Assembly: GCA_034437315.1 (NCBI GenBank)
Contig: DAOTUC010000205.1
Location: 1 to 21,577 of the forward strand
Source of the DNA: DSAR01 sp034437315
Lineage (GTDB): Bacteria > Chloroflexota > Anaerolineae > B4-G1
Length of the DNA: 21,577 bases
Reading direction: 5' to 3'
Shown one piece after another: positions 1-6,201 of the stretch. The position numbers and the translations under genes are program-made. Every line of letters starts with the position of its first letter. Position 1 is the stretch's first letter. The notes under the pieces were generated by a model that saw only the letters and a list, made by a program, of their open reading frames with translations, was not told the origin of the DNA and made no database searches.

Positions 1-753
1 GTCTTCCACCAGCGCCTCCGGCCCGACGACCGCGCCGCCGAGCACCGTGGCGTTGCCGCACAGGAATTTGGTGATGGAGAGCAGCACGATGTCGGCGCCC
101 AGGGCCATCGGCCGTTGCAGGGCCGCCGTCGCCGTGGTGTTATCGACCATCAACGGGACGTCGTGGGCGTGGACCGCGTCCGCCACGGCGGCGATGTCGG
201 CGACGAAGAGCGTTGGGTTGCTGGGCGTCTCCATCCACACCAGGCGGGTGCGCTCGTCGATCTCGCGCGCCCAGGCCTCCGGGTCGGCCGGATGCTCGAC
301 GAAGCGAAACGCGACGCCGCATCGCTCCGGGAAGATGGTCGCGGCCTGCTTGTACCCCTCGCCGAAGGTGTTGAGGGTCGTGACGACGTTATCGCCGGGC
401 CGCGCCAGCGTGAAGATCAGGTTGAACAGCGCCTGCGACCCGGACGCAGCCGTCACACACGCCTGGCCACCCTCCAGGGAGGCCAGCCGCTTCTCCAACA
501 CCGCCGTCGTCGGCGTCTGTGTGCGCCCGTAAACCGGGTACGGGACCTGCCCGAACTCGGTGTACGGGTAGGTCATAGATTGGACGATGGGCGGGACGAA
601 GGCGCGGAATTTCTCCAGGTCCTCTAATGGATGAAAGCCGGCGTGCAGCGCCCGCGTGTCGAAACCCAGATGGGCGTCTGGACGGGCGGGGCGCGTCGCG
701 TGTGGGTCGTATTCCCAGGGATCGCGCATAAAGAACGGTTTTTCCTCGTGCAT
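1..753 (-). CDS. PLP-dependent Cys/Met-metabolism enzyme (O-acetylhomoserine sulfhydrylase / methionine gamma-lyase type), 3' end outside window
   Basis: The frame gives 251 residues with no stop before the window edge, roughly 60% of the usual 390-430. It belongs to the trans-sulfuration (Cys_Met_Meta_PP) fold-type I PLP enzymes, which act at the gamma carbon of homoserine- or methionine-like substrates in the cytoplasm. Visible marks are the YGR phosphate-binding motif (75-77), the substrate/PLP region GSQALFNL (105-112), VDNT with the pyridine-binding Asp204, and SITKF with Schiff-base Lys229. After the lysine the sequence is CGNA where the sulfhydrylase branch usually has GGHG. About 28 residues precede the conserved start of the domain. 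ATG at 753 is preceded by AAGGAG at a good distance. The gene lies 27 bp downstream of mttB-like 1 on the same strand, so the two are probably co-transcribed. Family is secure; the exact reaction (sulfhydrylation or gamma-elimination) is not. Confidence 0.88.
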   Translation of the reverse strand, partial: MHEEKPFFMRDPWEYDPHATRPARPDAHLGFDTRALHAGFHPLEDLEKFRAFVPPIVQSMTYPYTEFGQVPYPVYGRTQTPTTAVLEKRLASLEGGQACVTAASGSQALFNLIFTLARPGDNVVTTLNTFGEGYKQAATIFPERCGVAFRFVEHPADPEAWAREIDERTRLVWMETPSNPTLFVADIAAVADAVHAHDVPLMVDNTTATAALQRPMALGADIVLLSITKFLCGNATVLGGAVVGPEALVED

Positions 754-780
754 CACGTTATCTCCTTTTTCTGCTCGTTT

Positions 781-2232
781 TTACTCGCGGTTGTCGATCC
801 AGACCTGTTCGCGCTGGACGATCTGATCGATCTCTCGCTGCACGTCGGCCGGCAGCGGTTCCGGTGTGTGGCTTTGGATAAGCGCGTCCACCTGTTGGGC
901 GGCCCGCGCCTCCATCGTCGTCGCGTCGCGGTCCATCCACTGGGAATAGGTCCCTTTGTCCGCCAGTTTGGAGTAGAACGGTTCTCTGAAGTGTCGCAGG
1001 GTATGCGGATGGGTCAGGTAATCGCCCGTCGCTCCCAGTTCGTCCACCACGTCCAGCGCCAGCGTCTCATCATTCACTAAAACGCCGGCCGTCGCCGCCC
1101 GCAGCCAACCGATCAGGTCGTTGCAGATGGCGATCAACTGGAGCGACCCTTGCAACCCGGCGTCCATAAAGCCCACGTCGTGGACGATGTTGGCCCCGTG
1201 GAGCAGGGAGGTGAACAGGCTGAGTGTCGCCTCGGCGGCGCACTGTTGGTCCAGCACCTTGGAATCGGTGCAGCCGCCCAGGCCGAAGACCGGTAGATCG
1301 TAATACTTGCCCATCTCGGTAGCGACCCCCTGCTCGTCGGCCAACACGTAATTGCCGACCATCGTCTTGAGATTGTAGGGGCCGCCGTTCCACCCGGGGA
1401 CGGCGACCGGCGCGCCGGGGCGCACCAATTGCGCCAGCACGACGCCGAGCAGCGTCCCGGCGTTCATCGTCGCCATACAGCCGGCCGTGGTGGTCGGCGC
1501 GTTGACGCCGCCGGCGTTCAGCGGGATGTACAGCATCGGCAGCCCTTTTTCCGCCAGATACATGCATTTCTGCAGGGCCTCCGCGTTGGCGATCAGGCCG
1601 GAGGTGACGTTGATGTAGCAGGTGGCGAAGGGCCGCCGCTGGAACGCCTCCGCGCCCCCGGCGACGATCTCGCACATCTCCACCGCCGCCTGGCAACCCT
1701 CGAAATCGGGGGAGACGAAGACGATCGGTTTCGTCGTGTGCTTGAGCATCGCCGCCATCTGGTAGCGGTCGTAGATGCGCTGGTCCACGTCCTCCGGCAG
1801 GAAAGCCGACATCACGAAGGCTATTTCGGGCAGCGCGTCCATCAGGGTAGCCGCCTCCCGGACGTCCTGGAGGGTGGGACGGCGTCTTTCTCCGGTGCGG
1901 TGGTCGAGGACGTTCAGGCAATCGGAACCGCCGCCGTAGTAGGTGTTGTATCCCCACGCGCGGATCGCCGCGCCGCCGTTCCGCTCGTACAAGGTCATTC
2001 GCTTGGGCGTGAGCGACAGGGCCCGCGTCACCATGTGCTCGGGAATCCGCACCCGGATGCCGTCCACCTGCGCGCCTCCCTCGACCAAAATTTCTCGCGC
2101 TCGCTCGTCGTGCACGTCAACGCCCACCCGTTCCAGCACCTCGAGGCTGGCTACGTGGATACGCTCTCGTTCCTGGCGGCCCATCCGCGCGTAATGGGCG
2201 CTCGTCATATGCAATCCGTGACTCTCGATCAT
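781..2232 (-). CDS. MttB-family (trimethylamine/quaternary amine) corrinoid methyltransferase, non-pyrrolysine, paralogue 1
   Basis: This 483-residue protein is a full-length MttB-superfamily TIM-barrel methyltransferase. Members move a methyl group from a methylated amine to a cob(I)amide protein; non-pyrrolysine members studied elsewhere act on glycine betaine, proline betaine or carnitine. Visible blocks are GGGSDC (100-105), TGERRRPT (113-120), KHTTKP (164-169), GLGGCTDSK (317-325) and IVHDVGF (349-355). The CTDSK block falls near where archaeal MttB carries pyrrolysine, but this frame has only sense codons and ends in TAA. I chose the ATG at 2232 because GAGGTG precedes it at good spacing; an in-frame ATG at 2253 would add seven residues but has no Shine-Dalgarno. 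It is transcribed divergently from the GntR regulator and lies upstream of the PLP enzyme. It groups with paralogue 3 (GSDC and HDVG types) rather than 2 and 4. Substrate unknown. Confidence 0.93.
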   Translation of the reverse strand: MIESHGLHMTSAHYARMGRQERERIHVASLEVLERVGVDVHDERAREILVEGGAQVDGIRVRIPEHMVTRALSLTPKRMTLYERNGGAAIRAWGYNTYYGGGSDCLNVLDHRTGERRRPTLQDVREAATLMDALPEIAFVMSAFLPEDVDQRIYDRYQMAAMLKHTTKPIVFVSPDFEGCQAAVEMCEIVAGGAEAFQRRPFATCYINVTSGLIANAEALQKCMYLAEKGLPMLYIPLNAGGVNAPTTTAGCMATMNAGTLLGVVLAQLVRPGAPVAVPGWNGGPYNLKTMVGNYVLADEQGVATEMGKYYDLPVFGLGGCTDSKVLDQQCAAEATLSLFTSLLHGANIVHDVGFMDAGLQGSLQLIAICNDLIGWLRAATAGVLVNDETLALDVVDELGATGDYLTHPHTLRHFREPFYSKLADKGTYSQWMDRDATTMEARAAQQVDALIQSHTPEPLPADVQREIDQIVQREQVWIDNRE

Positions 2233-2276
2233 GTTTTTCACCTCGCCCTTCAAATATATTATTCAAGCTATCTGAT

Positions 2277-2290
2277 GTATGAGATTATAC
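2277..2290. promoter_or_regulatory. Inverted repeat GTAT-N6-ATAC over the -10 box of mttB-like 1; candidate GntR operator
   Basis: GTAT (2277-2280) and ATAC (2287-2290) flank a 6-bp spacer and overlap the minus-strand -10 hexamer. It sits in a longer string TGATGTAT...ATACTAT that recurs at 2347-2365 with a 5-bp spacer. GTAT/ATAC half sites are typical of many FCD-type GntR operators. Assignment to the adjacent regulator is inferred, and the one-base spacing difference is a caution. Confidence 0.5.
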
Positions 2291-2312
2291 TATTTCACCC
2301 TTTCAATGTCAA
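2284..2312 (-). promoter_or_regulatory. Sigma-70-type promoter for the minus-strand mttB-like operon
   Basis: Read on the minus strand, TTGACA (2312-2307) and TATAAT (2289-2284) are separated by exactly 17 bp, a perfect consensus. The predicted start of transcription near 2277 leaves a leader of about 45 nt before the ATG at 2232. Confidence 0.85.
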
Positions 2313-2337
2313 ATAAATCGAATGAAATATATTTAAT

Positions 2338-2365
2338 TTGCCAACTGATGTATTTATGATACAAT
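2338..2365 (+). promoter_or_regulatory. Promoter for the first GntR regulator gene
   Basis: TTGCCA (2338-2343) and TACAAT (2360-2365) are 16 bp apart. Transcription would begin near 2372, which leaves only about 10 nt before the ATG at 2382 but about 46 nt before the ATG at 2418, supporting the later start. Confidence 0.6.
2350..2362. promoter_or_regulatory. Inverted repeat GTAT-N5-ATAC over the -10 box of the GntR gene; candidate autoregulatory operator
   Basis: GTAT (2350-2353) and ATAC (2359-2362), or TGTAT/ATACA if extended by one base each side, overlap the -10 hexamer. This mirrors the arrangement over the divergent promoter about 73 bp away, so one regulator could govern both directions. 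Binding is inferred from position only. Confidence 0.5.
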
Positions 2366-2417
2366 AGCATTCAATCGGCTGATGTTGCCAGATGATGAAT
2401 ATTTGCGCCAGGTGATC

Positions 2418-3104
2418 ATGTCCCAATCACAAGCCAGCAATACCGCTAAAGAAGTTATCTACAAAGCCCTGCGACGGGCGATCATTATGGGGCGCTGCGA
2501 GCCCGGCGAGCGCTTGAGCGTTGAGGCCATCGCCGAGGATTACGGCGCCAGCGTCACCCCGGCGCGCGACGCGCTCCAGATGCTCAACCAGGAGGGGCTG
2601 GTCACGATCAAGCCCCGCTCTGGCTATTTCGTCGCCCAGGTCACGCTGAAAGAGTTGCAGGATTTTCTGGAACTGCGCCAGATCCTGGAAGTCGCGGCTG
2701 TCGAGCGGGCGGCGCGACAGATCACCGCCGCGCAGATCGCGCAACTCCAACACGTCCACGCCGGCTATGCCGGGGACGATGACGAAGCTTACGAACGTTA
2801 CACCGATGAAAACCGTCGCTTTCACTGCCTGGTCGCCGAAGCGTCGGGCAACCAGGCGCTGGTCGAGATTCTGGGCCGCCTCCACGACCGTTTGGCCCGC
2901 TTTATGGTGATGCGTCGCGCCGGTCGGACGATGGAACAGACCCACGCCCGCATCATCGAGGCGTTGGTAGCGCGCGACGTGAGCGCCGCCCGGCAGGCGA
3001 TGTTGGATGAGTTGGAGGAGAGCCGCCAACACGTTATCGACCAGGTCATTCGAGAGAAGGGCGCGTCGTGGACGTTGAGCGTCGGCAATTTGACAAGTGA
3101 ATAG
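2418..3104 (+). CDS. GntR-family transcriptional regulator with FCD effector domain (first copy)
   Basis: This 228-residue regulator has an N-terminal winged helix-turn-helix (about 8-72, with VTPARDAL and the EGLV..KPRSG wing) and a C-terminal all-helical FCD domain (about 80-215). Possible FCD metal or ligand residues are Asn132 and His136 in ENRRFH, and His176; FCD domains usually sense small organic acids. I chose ATG 2418, not the in-frame ATG at 2382, because it aligns with the start of the paralogue at 10072, the promoter leaves too short a leader for 2382, and AGGTG lies just upstream (though closely spaced). It is transcribed away from mttB-like 1 across a region with two matching inverted repeats, so it probably controls itself and that operon. 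Its FCD half is clearly paralogous to the second GntR protein. Ligand unknown. Confidence 0.9.
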   Translation: MSQSQASNTAKEVIYKALRRAIIMGRCEPGERLSVEAIAEDYGASVTPARDALQMLNQEGLVTIKPRSGYFVAQVTLKELQDFLELRQILEVAAVERAARQITAAQIAQLQHVHAGYAGDDDEAYERYTDENRRFHCLVAEASGNQALVEILGRLHDRLARFMVMRRAGRTMEQTHARIIEALVARDVSAARQAMLDELEESRQHVIDQVIREKGASWTLSVGNLTSE

Positions 3105-3118
3105 AGTGAGTCTATAAT
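3090..3118 (+). promoter_or_regulatory. Perfect-consensus sigma-70-type promoter for the IclR-led operon
   Basis: TTGACA (3090-3095) and TATAAT (3113-3118) are separated by 17 bp. The -35 box lies inside the last codons of the preceding GntR gene, whose stop codon (3102-3104) falls in the spacer. A transcript would begin at about 3125, inside the palindrome that follows. Confidence 0.85.
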
Positions 3119-3120
3119 TG

Positions 3121-3155
3121 TCCCTAACTATGCAACATCATTGCATAGTTAGGGA
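3121..3155. promoter_or_regulatory. Perfect 15-bp inverted repeat at the transcription start of iclR; candidate IclR operator
   Basis: Two perfectly complementary 15-bp arms (3121-3135 and 3141-3155) are separated by 5 bp. The left arm begins TCCCTAACTATG. The repeat starts two bases after the -10 box, so a bound protein would block initiation. No T-run follows, which argues against an intrinsic terminator for the GntR gene. The same palindrome is not seen elsewhere in the window. Control by the adjacent IclR protein is inferred. Confidence 0.65.
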
Positions 3156-3208
3156 TATCTCGCCGCAACCCAACACCTCTAGGCGTTAAAGCGCAAGGAG
3201 CGAAGCTA

Positions 3209-3967
3209 GTGCCTACACGTTTGCAATCGGTGGAACGCGCGGTTATGATCCTGAAAGCGTTCAGCCTGGAAAAGCCCGAGCGCGGCGTCAGCGAGTTGAG
3301 CCGGGAATTAGGGCTGCACAAGAGCACCGCCTCCCGGCTGATGAAGACGCTGGCGGAAAGCGGGCTGCTGACCCAGAACCCAGAGACCGACCGGTACCGT
3401 TTGGGCCTTGATCTGATTGGCCTGGCCGCCCAGGTCACCGGTTACCTCAATGTCCGGGAGATTGCCCGGTCGCCCCTCCGTCAATTGGCCGAGACGTGCC
3501 AGGAAACGGTCAACCTGTCGGTCCTGGACGGCGGGCAGGTGGTCAATTTGGAGCAGTTCGTGCCCCACGCGCGCCAGATCAAGAACGTCGGGCGAGTGGG
3601 CCGGCGGATGTGTCTCCACTGCACCGCGTCCGGCAAGGCCTTGATCGCCTACCAGCCACAGGAGCAGATCGATCAAATGCTACAAGGCCAGCTTGAACGC
3701 TTCACCCCCCACACCATCACGGACCCCCATCTATTGAAACAGGATTTAGCGCGCGTGCGAGAGCGCGGTTATGCCATCGCCCAGGAAGAACTGGAGGAGG
3801 GTTTAAACGTCGTCGCCGCGCCGGTGAGAGATCACACCGCACAGGTGATCGCCTCGGTCAGCGTGTCCGGGCCGGCCTTCCGTGTTACACCGGAGACTTT
3901 CCGCCACTTAGCGGCCCAGGCGATTGAGATGGCGAGTCAGATCTCCCAAAAATTGGGGTTTGACTAG
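3209..3967 (+). CDS. IclR-family transcriptional regulator
   Basis: This 252-residue protein has the IclR layout. The N-terminal winged helix-turn-helix has recognition helix HKSTASRLMKTL (37-48) and a wing ending at YRLG (63-66). The C-terminal effector domain (about 80-250) has the family signature around LHCTASGKALIA (136-147) and a conserved GYAIAQEEL segment. IclR proteins bind a small-molecule effector and often repress their own gene and the neighbouring catabolic operon. Translation starts at GTG 3209 with AAGGAG eight bases upstream. A consensus promoter and a perfect palindrome lie directly upstream, fitting self-control. The corrinoid protein gene follows after 76 bp with no obvious terminator between, so iclR may head the operon of methyltransferase genes. 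Effector unknown. Confidence 0.94.
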   Translation: MPTRLQSVERAVMILKAFSLEKPERGVSELSRELGLHKSTASRLMKTLAESGLLTQNPETDRYRLGLDLIGLAAQVTGYLNVREIARSPLRQLAETCQETVNLSVLDGGQVVNLEQFVPHARQIKNVGRVGRRMCLHCTASGKALIAYQPQEQIDQMLQGQLERFTPHTITDPHLLKQDLARVRERGYAIAQEELEEGLNVVAAPVRDHTAQVIASVSVSGPAFRVTPETFRHLAAQAIEMASQISQKLGFD

Positions 3968-3990
3968 GAATAGTAATCGATTGAGAACAC

Positions 3991-4040
3991 GAATGAACGT
4001 GAATGGATACGAAATAATATGAATGAAAATGAGGAGGCTT
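3991..4040 (+). repeat. 10-bp phased short direct repeats upstream of the corrinoid protein gene
   Basis: Five consecutive 10-bp blocks begin with GAATG, GAATG, GAAAT, GAATG and GAGGA, at 3991, 4001, 4011, 4021 and 4031. The last block includes the GAGGAGG ribosome-binding site. The pattern resembles a decayed ACACGAATG-type tandem repeat of the sort dispersed in many bacterial genomes. No convincing promoter hexamer pair with normal spacing is visible here. Confidence 0.5.
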
Positions 4041-4043
4041 ATG

Positions 4044-4679
4044 ATGTCTGAAATTTTGGAAAAGATCGCGTCCAATCTGTACAACGGGGAGGACGAAACG
4101 GTCGCGGCACTGGTGCAGAAGGCGCTGGACCAGGGGATGATCGCCGGCGAAATCCTGTCCAGCGGGTTGATCGCCGGGATGGACGAGGTCGGCCGGGATT
4201 TCAAGGCCGGCGACCTATTCGTGCCGGAAGTGCTCATCGCGGCCCGGGCGATGCACGCCGGGATGGACGTCCTGCGCCCGCTGTTGGCAGAGGGCGACGT
4301 GTCCAGCGCCGGCAAGTACGTCATCGGCACCGTGCAAGGCGATTTGCACGACATCGGCAAGAACCTGGTCAAGATGATGCTGGAGGGCGCCGGTTTTGAA
4401 ACCATCGACGTGGGCACCGACGCCGATCCGGCGGCCTTCGTGGACGCCGTGCGCGAACATCAACCCCAGGTCGTGGGGATGAGCGCGCTTCTGACGACGA
4501 CGATGGTCAATATGAAGACGACCATTGAGGCGCTGACCGAGGCGGGCTTGCGCGATTCGGTCAAGATTATGATCGGCGGCGCGCCAGTGACGCCCGCGTT
4601 CGCTCAGGAGATCGGCGCCGACGCCTACGCGCCCGACGCCGCCAGCGCTGTCGAGATCGCCCGCGAGTTATCCGCTTGA
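4044..4679 (+). CDS. Corrinoid (B12-binding) methyl-carrier protein of the MttC/MtgC type
   Basis: This 211-residue cytoplasmic protein has the standard two-part layout: a helical cap domain (about 1-85) and a cobalamin-binding Rossmann-like domain (about 90-211). The base-off/His-on motif DLHDIGK is present, with Asp100, His102 (lower axial ligand) and Gly105; further cobalamin-pocket motifs are GMSALLTTT and IGGAPVT. It would accept a methyl group from an MttB-type enzyme and pass it to tetrahydrofolate through a second methyltransferase not in this window. GAGGAGG at 4031-4037 sits six bases before ATG 4044 and three before ATG 4041; an ATG at 4023 lies upstream of the ribosome-binding site and is unlikely. 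It is the only corrinoid protein here, followed directly by three MttB-like genes, so it is probably shared among them. Confidence 0.95.
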   Translation: MSEILEKIASNLYNGEDETVAALVQKALDQGMIAGEILSSGLIAGMDEVGRDFKAGDLFVPEVLIAARAMHAGMDVLRPLLAEGDVSSAGKYVIGTVQGDLHDIGKNLVKMMLEGAGFETIDVGTDADPAAFVDAVREHQPQVVGMSALLTTTMVNMKTTIEALTEAGLRDSVKIMIGGAPVTPAFAQEIGADAYAPDAASAVEIARELSA

Positions 4680-4687
4680 TGAGGGAC

Positions 4688-4715
4688 GTCGAGCGGAGAT
4701 AAAGCTTCGCTCGAC
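4688..4715 (+). other. Stem-loop between corrinoid gene and mttB-like 2
   Basis: GTCGAGCG and CGCTCGAC form a perfect 8-bp stem that extends to 11 bp with one G-U pair, closing on a 6-nt loop. It ends exactly where the AAGGA ribosome-binding site (4716-4720) begins and has no T-run. It is more likely to affect mRNA processing, stability or relative expression than to terminate. Inferred from sequence only. Confidence 0.55.
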
Positions 4716-4729
4716 AAGGAAGAATGATT

Positions 4730-6190
4730 ATGAATAAAAAACTGGATACACCATCCAAGGGCCTGGTTGGCGGCCAATATAGGCCGCTCTCCGACGACCA
4801 GGTGCGCCGGATTCACGAGGCCGCCCTCACAATCCTGGAACAGACCGGCGTAGAAGTCGAGGAGCCGGAGGCCCGGCGCCTGTTCGAGGAGGCCGGCGCC
4901 CGCGCGGATCGGAGCAGCGCCCGCGTCCACATCCCGCGCGCCCTGGTCGAGGACGCCGTTGACGCGGCGCCGTCGTGGGTCGTTCTCGCCGGGCGAGATC
5001 CGCGGTGGGATCTGACGCTGGAAGGGGCGCGGGTTCACATCGGGACCGGCGGCGCGGCGCTGACGGTGCTGGAGGACGGCGCGCCGCGCCCGGCTGTGCT
5101 GCGCGACGTGGTCGAGTTGGCCCGCCTGGTGGACGCCCTGGACCACATTCACTTCTACCTGGCGCCGGTCTACCCGACCGACGTGAGCAAGGAGGATGTG
5201 GACGTCAACACCTATTACGCCGGCCTAGCGAACACCACCAAGCACGTCCAGGCCGGCGTCTACACCGTCCAGGGCATCCGGGACACCGTGGCGATGTGTG
5301 AACAGATCGCTGGCGGCGGCGCTGCGCTGCGAGAGCGGCCCATCGTCTCCTTCATCACCAGTTGGATGGTCAGCCCGCTCCTCTTCGCGACCGACGTGAC
5401 GACGTTGCTGATCGAGACCTGTCGCCAGGGGATCCCGGTCGTGCTCTCGGCCGCGCCGATGGCCGGCTCCACCGCGCCGGTGACGTTGGCCGGCATGCTG
5501 GCCCAATTGACCGCCGAACAGCTCTCCGGCGTGGTGTTGACCCAGCTCGTGCAGCGCGGCGCGCCGCTGCTGATCGGCCCCATTCCCGCTATCGCCGACA
5601 TGAAGACTGGGCGTTACCTGGGCGGCAGCGCCGAATTCGGGCTCGCCAACGCTGCGATGGCGCAGATGGCCCATTTCTACCAACTGCCCATCTACAACTC
5701 GGCCGGCATGACCGACGCCAAGATCCCAGACGTCCAGGCCGGTTTCGAGAAGGGGATGAGCGCTGTCCTCGCGGCGCTGGCGGGGAGCAACTTCATCCAC
5801 CACGCCGCCGGGATGCTGGAGAATATGAACACTGTCGCCGCCGAGCAATTCGTGATCGACAACGACGTCCTCGGCATGGCGATGCGCGTCGTGCGCTCGA
5901 TCGAGGTGAACGACGAGACGCTGGCGCTGGACGTGATTGACGAAGTTGGCCCCGGCGGGCATTACCTGTTGGCGGATCACACCGTGCGCTATATGCGTTC
6001 CGAGTTCTATTATCCGTCGGCGGTGGTGGACCGGCAAGGCCGGGATATGTGGGAGCAGGACGGCGAATTAGACGCTCGCCAACGGGCGCAGGAAATCGCC
6101 CGTGACATCCTGGCTCACCACCAACCGGAACCGATCGATCCGGCTATCGTCAGCCGGATCCAAGAACAGTTTAATTTGCACGTGTCTTAG
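4730..6190 (+). CDS. MttB-family corrinoid methyltransferase, non-pyrrolysine, paralogue 2
   Basis: A full-length MttB-superfamily protein (486 residues). Recognisable blocks are AGRDP near 90, IGTGGAALTVL near 105-115, NTTKH, ITSWMVSPL, APMAGSTAPVTLAG, MTDAKIPDVQ and NFIHHAAGM. It has IGTGG and IHHA where paralogues 1 and 3 have GSDC and HDVG, and it shares this type with paralogue 4, including DNDVLGMAMRV; runs of nucleotide identity with that gene point to duplication. ATG 4730 is nine bases after AAGGA; ATG 4724 is also in frame but only three bases away. The stop is TAG and terminal, with a TGA five codons further on, so it does not suggest pyrrolysine. It follows the corrinoid gene by 50 bp. 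It would demethylate an N-methyl compound onto that protein; the compound cannot be read from sequence. Confidence 0.93.
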   Translation: MNKKLDTPSKGLVGGQYRPLSDDQVRRIHEAALTILEQTGVEVEEPEARRLFEEAGARADRSSARVHIPRALVEDAVDAAPSWVVLAGRDPRWDLTLEGARVHIGTGGAALTVLEDGAPRPAVLRDVVELARLVDALDHIHFYLAPVYPTDVSKEDVDVNTYYAGLANTTKHVQAGVYTVQGIRDTVAMCEQIAGGGAALRERPIVSFITSWMVSPLLFATDVTTLLIETCRQGIPVVLSAAPMAGSTAPVTLAGMLAQLTAEQLSGVVLTQLVQRGAPLLIGPIPAIADMKTGRYLGGSAEFGLANAAMAQMAHFYQLPIYNSAGMTDAKIPDVQAGFEKGMSAVLAALAGSNFIHHAAGMLENMNTVAAEQFVIDNDVLGMAMRVVRSIEVNDETLALDVIDEVGPGGHYLLADHTVRYMRSEFYYPSAVVDRQGRDMWEQDGELDARQRAQEIARDILAHHQPEPIDPAIVSRIQEQFNLHVS

Positions 6191-6201
6191 AGGAGAATAC
6201 T

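Noticed and set aside
1070..1957. Long out-of-frame open frames within the mttB-like genes (also 1429-2316, 5225-6037, 7364-9046)
   Set aside because: They are Arg/Pro/Gly- or His-rich shadow frames typical of GC-rich coding DNA; the real frames carry clear family motifs.
3121..3155. Perfect palindrome as an intrinsic terminator for the first GntR gene
   Set aside because: There is no T-run, and it directly follows a consensus promoter; an operator fits better.
6188..6190. TAG at the end of mttB-like 2 as a possible pyrrolysine codon
   Set aside because: It is at the normal C-terminus; readthrough would add only five codons before TGA, and pyrrolysine in true MttB lies mid-protein.
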